DNA of 64,000 nt from the NCBI GenBank assembly GCA_017879645.1, contig JAAEXZ010000003.1:1-64000 (forward strand). Direction: 5' to 3'. This DNA comes from Nitrosomonas sp. (lineage in GTDB: Bacteria; Pseudomonadota; Gammaproteobacteria; Burkholderiales; Nitrosomonadaceae). The position numbers and the translations under genes are program-made. The notes under the pieces are model-generated. The model ran no database searches. It was not told where the DNA came from and saw only the letters and a list, made by a program, of their open reading frames with translations. Below, in pieces: positions 24,274 to 33,544 of the stretch; within the stretch, counting starts at the first letter, position 1, and the number at the start of each line of letters is the position of its first letter.

Positions 24274-25395
24274 ATGAACGACATCAACCTGACTTTTTAC
24301 GATACTTCACGACTTTATTACGCCAGCTATTACCTGAAAGGATTCGATGAACTGGTAAAAAGCGACGGATTACGGGTACGCATTGCCCAATCCCTGCCGG
24401 AACAATTGAAATCCGCAGTGCAGGATAGCGAATGGCAGCATTTGTTATTCGCCATGGTGTTGTGCCGGTTCCAGCAAGGCAGCAAGATCTTGTATTTCTG
24501 TATCGACACCCACGATGATAATGCCATTGATGTAAACACACGCACCAGCGGGTATCACCTGCCCTTGTTGGAGTCAGTCGATGCGTATTTCAAAGTCAAT
24601 CTGAATTCAGCCATTCTGTCGCAAACCCCGGCACTCCTCACACACCGTGACAAAATCCACAGCATTGCCCAGTTCTTCCCGATTCAACCGCCGTTCCGAT
24701 TGCAGCTCGGTTTGCGACTCGCCTTACCTTCTTCGTGGGTTGGCTACAAACCCGGATTGGGCCACAACCAACCCTATGATGGCCATGTGCAAGCTGCCCG
24801 CTACCGCCGGAGCGACCTGAAGAAATTCCTGCCACTGGAACACATACTCACTTTTCGTGACACCCCAAAGGACATCGACATATTCTATGTCACCAGCTAC
24901 CGCAATCATCCTCGTCATGCCACGGTCATGGAACAACGCTTTCAGGTCATGGACAAGCTTGCCAGCATCCCCCGTTTCCATAGCGTGATCGGATTTGCCA
25001 GCAACCATACCTTACCGGCACGGTACGCTCACCTGGCGCAACGTCGCCTGAATCAGGTAACCTATCTCGAAACACTGGCGCGCTGCAAGGTGTTCGTCTA
25101 CACACAGGGCATGGAAAGTTGCCTGTCCTCCAAATTCGGCCTGACCATGGCTCTGGGCATTGCAGCAGTGGGGGAACCACTGGCAAACAATCCCGACATG
25201 CAAGCCGCTTATCCACACTTGCACGAGCAATTTGGCTATACCGACCCAGACACGCTGATCCAGCAAGCCATTCAGCTTGCCGACGATACCGAAAGAAACC
25301 AGCGACTGGGCCGATTGAATGCATCACTGTTCGATCACTATTTGTCGCCCCGTGCCGCCGCCACCTCCATTCTCAATCTGTTGCAATCGCAATGA
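24274..25395 (+). CDS. probable glycosyltransferase
   Basis: A 373-residue protein without a signal peptide or membrane helices. The second half resembles a GT-B nucleotide-sugar domain: D-I-F-Y-V-T-S near 205, then Y-L-E-T-L-A-R-C-K-V-F-V-Y, and the donor-site-like G-M-E-S-C-L-S-S-K-F-G-L-T-M-A-L-G. The usual E-x(7)-E pair is not complete, so family assignment is tentative. The N-terminal half is unlike proteins I recognise. It ends the cupin-aldolase-transferase run and is 92 bases before the sugar dehydrogenase. A role in surface polysaccharide or glycan modification is inferred from the neighbours. Confidence 0.55.
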   Translation: MNDINLTFYDTSRLYYASYYLKGFDELVKSDGLRVRIAQSLPEQLKSAVQDSEWQHLLFAMVLCRFQQGSKILYFCIDTHDDNAIDVNTRTSGYHLPLLESVDAYFKVNLNSAILSQTPALLTHRDKIHSIAQFFPIQPPFRLQLGLRLALPSSWVGYKPGLGHNQPYDGHVQAARYRRSDLKKFLPLEHILTFRDTPKDIDIFYVTSYRNHPRHATVMEQRFQVMDKLASIPRFHSVIGFASNHTLPARYAHLAQRRLNQVTYLETLARCKVFVYTQGMESCLSSKFGLTMALGIAAVGEPLANNPDMQAAYPHLHEQFGYTDPDTLIQQAIQLADDTERNQRLGRLNASLFDHYLSPRAAATSILNLLQSQ

Positions 25396-25487
25396 CAACA
25401 AACAAGCCGGCATGACCGCCATCCGGTTGAGATGAGCGATCAGGAGTGCTACATTTGCTACTCGAACGACAACCTGTCCGGCACATC

Positions 25488-26600
25488 ATGAAACACACTC
25501 TGAACATCTACGGCATCGTACTGATCGGTTTTTTCCTCTCCTGCACCGCGTCTGCACAACGCCTGCAAAGCGAATTCGAAGTGCAGGTGCTGGCCAGTGG
25601 CCTGAGATTCCCATGGGGGATGACGTTTCTGCCGGATGGCAATATGCTGGTCACCGAACGGATAGGTCAACTACGCACGATCACACCCGATGGACGCATT
25701 TCCGAACCCATCAAAGGCGTACCAGCGGTATTTGTCCAGCAACAGGGTGGATTGCTGGATGTGGCACTGGATCCCGATTTCGCAAGCAATCGCCTGATCT
25801 ACCTGTCTTATGCCGAACCGGATGGCAACAAGGCCGGCACCGCTGTCGCCCGGGCGCGTTTGATCGATGGCCGTCTGGAAAAATTGCAGGTCATCTTCCG
25901 CCAGCTCCCCAAAACCGAGGGCGGTGTACATTTTGGTTCACGCCTGGTATTTGCACCCGATGGCAATCTGTTCATCACATTGGGCGATCGCGGCGATTAT
26001 GCGGATCAGGCACAGTTTACCGACAATTACTTCGGCAAGATCATCCGTATCCGCCCGGACGGCTCGGTGCCGCCCGACAATCCTTTTGTCCAGAACAAAC
26101 AAGGTAAACCGGAAATCTGGTCTTATGGCCATCGCAGCGTACAGGGCGCGGCCATTCATCCGCAAACGGGAGCACTATGGATACATGAGCATGGCCCCAA
26201 AGGCGGTGACGAGATCAACATTCCCCAACCCGGTAAAAACTATGGTTGGCCCAAGGCCAGTTATGGCAGTCATTATTCCGGCGTACCGATCAAGGATGAA
26301 CATACCGAACAGGGCTTTGAAGAACCCATTTATTACTGGACACCTTCCATTGCGCCATCCGGCATGACCTTTTACACCGGCAGCCTGTTTCCGGGATGGC
26401 GTGGCAGTGTGTTCGTTGGTGCGCTCGCCGGACGTCAACTAGTAAGGCTTTCGACCGATGGCAAGCGTATTCTGGGCGAAGAAAAACTACTCATGCAAAC
26501 CACGCGCTTCCGCGATGTCGTACAGGGTCCGGATGGTGCACTCTATCTGCTGACCGATGATGAAAACGGAAAATTGCTGAAGCTCGTCCCCAGACACTGA
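25488..26600 (+). CDS. periplasmic PQQ-type sugar dehydrogenase
   Basis: A 370-residue six-bladed beta-propeller of the soluble aldose dehydrogenase (YliI/Asd) group, which oxidises sugars in the periplasm with pyrroloquinoline quinone. Signs are F-P-W-G-M-T-F-L-P-D-G near the start, G-G-L-L-D-V-A-L-D-P-D-F, the H-F-G-S-R block, the Y-G-H-R-S-V-Q-G-A block and W-I-H-E-H-G-P-K-G-G-D-E. The signal peptide ends T-A-S-A. The ATG at 25488 gives a normal signal peptide but has no ribosome site; a TTG at 25455 has AGGAG eight bases upstream and would add 11 residues, so it is a real alternative. No PQQ synthesis genes are in the window. Confidence 0.85.
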   Translation: MKHTLNIYGIVLIGFFLSCTASAQRLQSEFEVQVLASGLRFPWGMTFLPDGNMLVTERIGQLRTITPDGRISEPIKGVPAVFVQQQGGLLDVALDPDFASNRLIYLSYAEPDGNKAGTAVARARLIDGRLEKLQVIFRQLPKTEGGVHFGSRLVFAPDGNLFITLGDRGDYADQAQFTDNYFGKIIRIRPDGSVPPDNPFVQNKQGKPEIWSYGHRSVQGAAIHPQTGALWIHEHGPKGGDEINIPQPGKNYGWPKASYGSHYSGVPIKDEHTEQGFEEPIYYWTPSIAPSGMTFYTGSLFPGWRGSVFVGALAGRQLVRLSTDGKRILGEEKLLMQTTRFRDVVQGPDGALYLLTDDENGKLLKLVPRH

Positions 26601-26712
26601 GTTAAATACAACACTCCCCGTCCCCGGTCGCCATGAAACATGCTTGGTGTCATCGAGTAAGCTAGAATAAAGCGCTTCAATCACTCGTCCTGTTCAGGTT
26701 GGATACGTACCG

Positions 26713-28788
26713 ATGGAAACCACTGATCTCAAGAATCCTGCGCTATATATCAATCGCGAATTGAGCCTGCTCGAATTCAACCGGCGCGTGATCGAACAGG
26801 CCAAGGACGAGAATCTGCCCTTGCTGGAACGGCTGCGTTTCTTGTGCATTGCCAGCACCAATCTGGACGAATTTTTCGAAATCCGCGTTGCCGGTCTGAA
26901 GCACCAGGTAAAGTACGGATCGACACAAACCGGTGCAGACAATCTGTCACCTGCCGACGTGCTGGCACGGGTCAGCGAAACTGCCCATCGTTTCGTCGAG
27001 GAGCAGTACAGCGTCTGGAACGACATGATCCTTCCGGCGCTGGCCAAGGACAAAATCCGGCTATTGCGCCGCTCCCAGTGGAAACCGCAAACCAGTCGCT
27101 GGATTCACCGCTATTTCAGGAATGAAGTGTTACCGGTTTTGAGTCCCATCGGACTGGACCCCGCACATCCTTTTCCCCGCGTACTGAACAAGAACCTGTA
27201 CTTCATCATCGCACTGGAAGGCAAGGATGCTTTCGGACGGGATTCCGGCCTGGCGATTGTACAAGCGCCACGCTCGTTGCCACGGGTCATCCAGATTCCC
27301 GCCAAATCCAGTGGCGGCAATCATGATTTTGTCATGCTGTCATCGATCATTCACGCCCATGTCAGCGATCTATTTCCAGGCATGAGCGTCACCGGCTGTC
27401 ATCAATTCAAGGTCACCCGGGATAGTGATCTGCTGATCGACGATGAGGAAATCGACGATCTGAGACGCGCACTCGAAGGCGAATTGCCATCGCGCCGTTT
27501 CAGCGATGCCGTGCGTCTGGAAGTCGCCGATAACTGCCCCGACAATCTCAGTCATTTTTTGCTGCAACAATTCGGGCTGCAACCGAGCGACCTCTATCAG
27601 GTCAATGGTCCGGTCAATCTGGGGCGTCTGCTGGCCATCTGCGATCTGGTCGATCGCCCGGAACTGAAATATGCCGGTTTTACCCCCGACATTCCGCGAC
27701 GCCTGCTGAAGAATTCCAATATTTTCGATGCCCTGCACAATGGCGACATCTTGCTGCATCATCCGTTTCAGTCGTTCGCTCCGGTCATCGATTTCTTGCG
27801 CCAGGCCGCGGCAGACCCCAATGTCCTGTCGATCAAGCAAACGCTGTATCGCACCGGCGTCGATTCCGCCGTAGTGGAAATACTGAAAATCGCTGCACGT
27901 GCCGGCAAGGAAGTCACCGTCGTCATCGAATTGCGCGCCCGTTTTGACGAGGAAGCCAATATCGGGCTGGCCAGTGAATTACAACAGGCCGGTGCGCATG
28001 TGGTGTATGGAGTGGTCAATTACAAAACCCATGCCAAGATGATACTGGTGGTAAGGCGCGAGGGTCGCACATTGCGCCGCTATGTGCATCTGGGCACCGG
28101 CAATTATCACGCCCGCACAGCGCGCATCTACACCGATTACGGATTGCTCAGCAGTGACAAGGCCATTGGCGAGGATGTCAACAAACTGTTTCACCAGTTG
28201 ACGGGACTGGGTCGCGCCGGTCGACTGAAAAAGCTCTTGCAGTCCCCATTTACACTGCACAAGGGAATTTTGACTCACATCGACAGGGAAATCACCGCCG
28301 CCAGCGACGGCAAGAAGGCCTGGATCATTGCCAAAATGAATGCACTCGTGGATCCTGAAATCATCGCGGCGCTGTACCGTGCGTCCCAGGCTGGGGTCAA
28401 GATCGATCTGATCATCCGCGGCATTTGCTGCCTGCGTCCCGGCGTCAAAGGCGTATCGGAAAATATCAGCGTGCGTTCGATCGTCGGCCGATTCCTGGAA
28501 CACACGCGTGTCTATTATTTTCACAACGGTGGCGACGAGCTGGTATTTTGTTCCAGTGCCGACTGGATGACGCGCAACCTGCATCATCGTGTCGAGGTAT
28601 GTTTCCCGATCGAGGAAAAACGCACCAGTGATACCGTCTTCGAATTTGGATTACTGAATTATCTTTCCGACAACACACAAGCCTGGGTGCTGCAAAGCGA
28701 CGGCACGTACAAACGCCTGAAACCAGGCGCCGCCAAACCCCGAAGCGCACAGCAGATGCTGCTGGAACATTATTGCGATCTGGCTTGA
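26713..28788 (+). CDS. ppk: polyphosphate kinase 1
   Basis: Makes polyphosphate reversibly from ATP. The 691 residues follow the PPK1 plan: the N-terminal block [15 protein letters not shown], the helical H domain, and two phospholipase D-like C-terminal domains with [10 protein letters not shown] near 460 and C-C-L-R-P-G-V followed by the R-F-L-E-H-x-R-V-Y-Y-F block near 590. These hold the histidines and arginines used in catalysis. The ATG at 26713 is the family start. It stands alone on its strand and converges on the CHASE2-GGDEF-EAL gene; the exopolyphosphatase gene is about 5 kb away. Confidence 0.97.
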   Translation: METTDLKNPALYINRELSLLEFNRRVIEQAKDENLPLLERLRFLCIASTNLDEFFEIRVAGLKHQVKYGSTQTGADNLSPADVLARVSETAHRFVEEQYSVWNDMILPALAKDKIRLLRRSQWKPQTSRWIHRYFRNEVLPVLSPIGLDPAHPFPRVLNKNLYFIIALEGKDAFGRDSGLAIVQAPRSLPRVIQIPAKSSGGNHDFVMLSSIIHAHVSDLFPGMSVTGCHQFKVTRDSDLLIDDEEIDDLRRALEGELPSRRFSDAVRLEVADNCPDNLSHFLLQQFGLQPSDLYQVNGPVNLGRLLAICDLVDRPELKYAGFTPDIPRRLLKNSNIFDALHNGDILLHHPFQSFAPVIDFLRQAAADPNVLSIKQTLYRTGVDSAVVEILKIAARAGKEVTVVIELRARFDEEANIGLASELQQAGAHVVYGVVNYKTHAKMILVVRREGRTLRRYVHLGTGNYHARTARIYTDYGLLSSDKAIGEDVNKLFHQLTGLGRAGRLKKLLQSPFTLHKGILTHIDREITAASDGKKAWIIAKMNALVDPEIIAALYRASQAGVKIDLIIRGICCLRPGVKGVSENISVRSIVGRFLEHTRVYYFHNGGDELVFCSSADWMTRNLHHRVEVCFPIEEKRTSDTVFEFGLLNYLSDNTQAWVLQSDGTYKRLKPGAAKPRSAQQMLLEHYCDLA

Positions 28789-28830
28789 CGCTGGACAAAG
28801 CGAGCGCCACACCAGCGCACACGACAGGCA

Positions 28831-31671
28831 TCAACGTGCGGATGCGTTCATCATTTCATACAGGCTATCGTAGGATATGGGCTTGCTGAAATAATATCCC
28901 TGGTGAAAATAACACTCGTGCTGCAACAGCAATGCCGATTGCTGCTCGGTCTCCACCCCTTCGGCAATGATCGTCAGCCCGAGATTCTTGCCTAGACCGA
29001 TAATGGCCTGCACGATTTTCAGATCGTTCAGGTTCTGGTCCAGCGTGCGCACAAAGGATTTGTCGATTTTCAGGATATCGATCGGCAACTCGCGCAGCAG
29101 TGTCAGTGACGAGTAACCGGTGCCAAAATCATCCAGGGCAATCAGGATGTCCAGTTGTCTTATTTCCTCCAGCACCTTGCTGACGCGGGCCATGTCGTTG
29201 ACAATGGCGCTCTCCGTGATTTCCAGAATCAGCGATTTGGCCGGCAACCCGGTATCGCGCAGGGTCTGGAAAACCGTCTGTGAGAAGTTGCGGTTCAGAA
29301 GCTGCCGCGGATTCACGTTGACTGACACCTTGACAGGGTATCCCAGTTGCATCAGCCGATGCGCGACGATGCAGGAATTGCGCAGCACGATTTCACCGAG
29401 TTGCTCGATCTGTCCGATATCCTCGGCCAGCGGGATAAACTCGCTTGGCGACAGGAAACCCCGTTTCGGGTGCGACCAGCGTACCAGCGCTTCCATGCGC
29501 ACGATCTGCTGTGTCTTGGCATCGACGATCGGCTGAAACAGCACCAGCAGCTCATCGTTCTTGATCGCCACGCGCAGTTCCCGTTCCAGTTCCAACTGGT
29601 CGCGCGTCCACACCACCGTCGACTCAGGCGAATAAAACGCGTACTGGTTACCGCCATCCTGCTTGACGCCATACATCGCGGTACCCGCCCGGGCCATCAC
29701 AGTTTCACTGGTCATCCCATTGTCCGGATACTGGCTGATACCGATACTGACCGACACAAATATTTCCAGACCCTCGATCTCGAACCGCTGCTGCATGCTA
29801 TCCAGAATTTTCTGCGCAGTGTGGGTCACCATGCTCTCCTGATTCAAGCGACCGGACAACAGCACAAATTCATCGCCCCCCCAACGCGCCACTATATCTC
29901 CCGCCTCGACGATACCGAACAACCGGTCGGACACCATCCTGAGCAGCTTGTCGCCCGCATGATGCCCCATGGCGTCATTGATTTTCTTGAAATTGTCGAG
30001 GGTGATCAGAAACACCACGATAGTCTGGGCAGACCCGATGACTTTGATCATGTTGTCAAACTGCATCAGCAGACGGGTACGATTCGGCAGCTTGGTCAGC
30101 GCATCATAGCTCTGCTGGTTCGCGACCTGCCGTGACAGCTCGATACGATCGGTAATATCGGTCATGGCAATCACGGCCCCCATGACGCCGGCGTGATCGT
30201 CCATCAACTGATTGCGGGTGATGCGCACGGTGCGCTCATCGCCATGTATGGTTTTGAGCGAACACTCGATCATTTCCGGTGCCATGGTTTGCACACTCGG
30301 CAGGAACGAATCCACTGGTGCCACCGCGAATGTTTTCGACTGCGTGTAGAAATCCAGGATTTCGCGCCAGAGCCGGCCCTTGATGCGGTCCAATTCAGTG
30401 CACAGAATCTTCTCCGCTCCCTTGTTCATGTAAATGACGTGATCGCCGGCATCGGTGATGATGACACCGTCATCGATCGACTCCAGCGCCGTGCTCGAAT
30501 GCAATGTCGACATCCACATCGCGTGCAAAAAACGATTGATTCGTCGCCAGTTCCACAACGGATACAGCGACACGATACCAAGCAAGGCCGCGCTGGGAGG
30601 CAACCACAGGTCGGCCAGTAACAGTAGCAGGGCACACCCCAGTACCGTTAATGCCAGTCCTCCCAATAACAGCGGCACGGTCAGATCCCTGCGCAGCCTC
30701 GCCACCAGTGCGGCCAGGATCATGACCCAGATTACCGAGACGATGGCCGTTACGCCCGGTGAAGCATGCTGGATGGCACGCTGATGAGTGAGCATCGAGT
30801 AGACATTGGCATGCCATTCCGCTCCGGTCATGGGCTGGCGATTCAATGGCGCTGCCGGCGTAGCAAAACGCATTCCCATGCCAGCCGCAGTCATGCCTAC
30901 GATGAGCGTTTTGCCACTCAGACTGGCCAGTACCTGATCATCGAACAGCACACGGGCATACGCAACGCTCGGGATACTGCCGGGCTGACCAACATAGGGA
31001 ATCAATCTTTGCTGCGCCCGTACCCAATGACTCGACTGCATAGCCGGTGCTTGCCGTACTTCCCAATCGTGATGCAACTTCCTCGCAGCAGTCACATCGG
31101 TCAACGCCAGGCCCAGGGTAGGCCAGGTGGGTTCTTCCAGACCGGCAAAGAGAAAAACCCGGCGCACCAGACCATCGCTATCCAGTTCGATATCGGTATG
31201 CGCCAGTGCGGCAAACTGCGCGAACATCGGCAGTGGCTGGACCAGCCTCAGTGTCTCCGACTGGGTATCGGACACCGCTGTCACCGGCAAAATGACACGA
31301 CCATGTGCCGCAATGGCCGATGCCAGGAGCGCATCGGCTTCCGGATCGCCATCATGGGCTTCCATGAACAGCAAATCCAGGGCAATGGCCTTGTTGTCGA
31401 TCGAAACCAGCCGGTCGATCAGCTTGGCATGCACAGCCCGTGACCATGGCCAGGGACCCAGCGTCGCCAGACTCTCGTCATCGATGGCGACGATGACGAC
31501 ATCGCCGTTTCGGAGTTGATGCTGTTGCAACAGGCAAAGCTTGTCATACACAATAAAATCGAAGCGTTCCAGCACTTCTGTATAAGCCAGTAGCATAACC
31601 GCCATCAATAACACCATCATCCGCACCATGAAAATCTGTCGCCCGCCCCGCGGATTGTGCAATGGCATCAT
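28831..31671 (-). CDS. CHASE2-PAS-GGDEF-EAL c-di-GMP enzyme
   Basis: A 946-residue membrane sensor likely to make or degrade cyclic di-GMP. Order: an N-terminal helix (about 15-32), a periplasmic CHASE2 domain to about 300 containing V-A-I-D-D-E-S-L and G-P-W-P-W-S-R, three further helices (about 305-385), a PAS domain (about 395-520), GGDEF (about 525-690) and EAL (about 700-940). The G-G-D-E-F and E-A-L motifs are both intact, as are D-D-F-G-T-G-Y-S-S and the L-E-I-T-E-S block, so both activities are possible. The ATG overlaps the stop of the LysM-FecR gene as ATGA, indicating coupled translation. That partner is periplasmic and may present the signal to CHASE2. Confidence 0.93.
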   Translation of the reverse strand: MMPLHNPRGGRQIFMVRMMVLLMAVMLLAYTEVLERFDFIVYDKLCLLQQHQLRNGDVVIVAIDDESLATLGPWPWSRAVHAKLIDRLVSIDNKAIALDLLFMEAHDGDPEADALLASAIAAHGRVILPVTAVSDTQSETLRLVQPLPMFAQFAALAHTDIELDSDGLVRRVFLFAGLEEPTWPTLGLALTDVTAARKLHHDWEVRQAPAMQSSHWVRAQQRLIPYVGQPGSIPSVAYARVLFDDQVLASLSGKTLIVGMTAAGMGMRFATPAAPLNRQPMTGAEWHANVYSMLTHQRAIQHASPGVTAIVSVIWVMILAALVARLRRDLTVPLLLGGLALTVLGCALLLLLADLWLPPSAALLGIVSLYPLWNWRRINRFLHAMWMSTLHSSTALESIDDGVIITDAGDHVIYMNKGAEKILCTELDRIKGRLWREILDFYTQSKTFAVAPVDSFLPSVQTMAPEMIECSLKTIHGDERTVRITRNQLMDDHAGVMGAVIAMTDITDRIELSRQVANQQSYDALTKLPNRTRLLMQFDNMIKVIGSAQTIVVFLITLDNFKKINDAMGHHAGDKLLRMVSDRLFGIVEAGDIVARWGGDEFVLLSGRLNQESMVTHTAQKILDSMQQRFEIEGLEIFVSVSIGISQYPDNGMTSETVMARAGTAMYGVKQDGGNQYAFYSPESTVVWTRDQLELERELRVAIKNDELLVLFQPIVDAKTQQIVRMEALVRWSHPKRGFLSPSEFIPLAEDIGQIEQLGEIVLRNSCIVAHRLMQLGYPVKVSVNVNPRQLLNRNFSQTVFQTLRDTGLPAKSLILEITESAIVNDMARVSKVLEEIRQLDILIALDDFGTGYSSLTLLRELPIDILKIDKSFVRTLDQNLNDLKIVQAIIGLGKNLGLTIIAEGVETEQQSALLLQHECYFHQGYYFSKPISYDSLYEMMNASAR

Positions 31672-33323
31672 AGCAATACGAGCAAGGGCAGCAACATCAG
31701 AAACATGAACCAGGGCGAAATGCCGCGTGGCACGTCGATGGTCTGGGTCGACCCCCAGGGACCCTGAAAACCATCCGCTTCAATGGTCTTGGTGCGAAGA
31801 TAATAGGTACCGCTTTCCGGTTTGGGCATGTCGATCCGCGAAGCCGTGGTCACCTCGTCGTGCAGCAATTCGGCAAATTCCCGATCCCGGGCGAACTGAA
31901 AATGAAAACTCTGTCCTTCTTCCGGCGCCTGCCAGGCAAAAGTCATGGTGGTTTCATCCATCTGCGGATCACCGACCGTCGGCGCCGGGTAAGGCACCCT
32001 AAAAGCCATGGCATCACTCATCGGCCCCGCGCCCTCGCTGGCCGAAACCGAAAACAGTCGCCAGAAATAATGCCCCGGGGTGAGCGAATTTGGCAAAGTC
32101 AGACTATTGTCCGTGACTTCGGGATTGAAATAAACGCCGTCGGTAAACTGTTCATCGCGGCTGATCATTACGGCATAATGCGCCGCTTCGGACTGGCGCG
32201 CCCACTTGAATTGTTGGTTCTCCGGTTCCGCCATGCCACCGGGTTGTGGCGCAATGACAAAGGGCACTTCCGGGCGCGCATTCAGCGCAAACGGCATGAC
32301 GGCATCTTTGCCTTCGATAGCGGAAGCATCGATGGCGCGAATCCGCAACCAGTAGTCGCCATCGGGGATATCGCCATCACGGAATGGCAGACCGGTAGTG
32401 GTGAATTCGCTCCACATATTGCGGAACTCGCGGTCGGTGGCAATCTGCGCCCGGTAGGCTTGCGCCCCCGTCACAGGCTCGAGCTTGATGACCAGCGGCA
32501 GACGCTGATAATACCGCACCGTGGCGGATACATCGGGTGCCGCCAGCAACCTGACCGGCTGTGCCGGTGCGGAATCGCCCGCGACGACGGTACCGTACCC
32601 TGCGGGAACCTGAATCTGCCGTTTTTTTCCTTCGACTTCAACCAGACCGGTGAGCACTTCGCTGTGCGTCGACCTGTGCTCGGTAGCACCCACGCGAAAC
32701 TCGGTGCCACGCACGGAACTGGTCGCTGAAGGTGTTTTGATCCGGAAGCGCGAACTTTTGTCCGCTCGTTTGGGCACCGAGCTTTCCGCGCGCCCATAGT
32801 GCAATTCGATCAGCGTATCGATCAGTCCCTCGTCACCGAGTATCTGCATGTTTTTCAAGAGCAAGCGAGTATTTTCCTGCACACGCAGTTGCGACTGATC
32901 GCTGAATTCGATCATGACAAACGAATCTTCCGCACTGATGACCTCATCACCACTCGTCAATTGCATGCCCAGTTCGGCCTGCGTTTCGGATCGGTCCGGA
33001 CGTTTGACCAGTGCACTGCCATGCACACCGATCACTTTTGCCGATGCACTGCTGTGATAACGGGTCCAGGCAATGGGGATACGCAGTTGGGTTCCGGGCG
33101 GAACGACGTAGGGGTTATGGATTTTGTTCAGTCGCTGCAGTCTGGGCACATACTCCATGCCCTTCAGGTGACGCTGTGTCAGATTCCAGAGATTATCGCC
33201 GGGTTGTACGGTATAACTCCATTCCTCCGCTGCCCGGGTTGCCGTCGACACGACCACCAGCAAGGCCACCACGATCCACGAGCAGTAACGACTGACAACA
33301 TCATTTACACGTCTTAATTGCAT
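31668..33323 (-). CDS. LysM-FecR periplasmic protein with repeat domains and C-terminal anchor
   Basis: A 551-residue envelope protein. After a signal peptide ending T-R-A (about residue 33) comes a LysM domain (about 36-83; Y-T-V-Q-P-G-D-N-L-W-N-L), which binds peptidoglycan. A FecR domain follows (about 95-220; S-S-V-R-G-T-E-F-R-V), then two or three fibronectin III-like beta-sandwich repeats to about 525. It ends in one hydrophobic helix with almost nothing after it. AAGGGG five bases before the ATG at 33323 sets the start; an ATG at 33362 has no site. Its 4-base overlap with the CHASE2 gene ties the two together. It probably senses the wall or envelope and signals to that cyclase/phosphodiesterase. 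Confidence 0.9.
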   Translation of the reverse strand: MQLRRVNDVVSRYCSWIVVALLVVVSTATRAAEEWSYTVQPGDNLWNLTQRHLKGMEYVPRLQRLNKIHNPYVVPPGTQLRIPIAWTRYHSSASAKVIGVHGSALVKRPDRSETQAELGMQLTSGDEVISAEDSFVMIEFSDQSQLRVQENTRLLLKNMQILGDEGLIDTLIELHYGRAESSVPKRADKSSRFRIKTPSATSSVRGTEFRVGATEHRSTHSEVLTGLVEVEGKKRQIQVPAGYGTVVAGDSAPAQPVRLLAAPDVSATVRYYQRLPLVIKLEPVTGAQAYRAQIATDREFRNMWSEFTTTGLPFRDGDIPDGDYWLRIRAIDASAIEGKDAVMPFALNARPEVPFVIAPQPGGMAEPENQQFKWARQSEAAHYAVMISRDEQFTDGVYFNPEVTDNSLTLPNSLTPGHYFWRLFSVSASEGAGPMSDAMAFRVPYPAPTVGDPQMDETTMTFAWQAPEEGQSFHFQFARDREFAELLHDEVTTASRIDMPKPESGTYYLRTKTIEADGFQGPWGSTQTIDVPRGISPWFMFLMLLPLLVLL

Positions 33324-33544
33324 GGCACCCCTTGTACCTGCGACGACTGTCGCATCGCACATTGAAAAAGTTGTCGAATGATGTCAAACCGGGACTAACT
33401 ATCAGAGAATTCTACACAATCGATGACAGTCTATCCTTAGCTCGCAGGATGTCAATAGCTCAACCAACTTTATCGGGCCACATGCGAGATGAAGCAAAAA
33501 ACAGCGTTTCCGACCCGGTTACCGGATGAAATCAGGACAATCCG

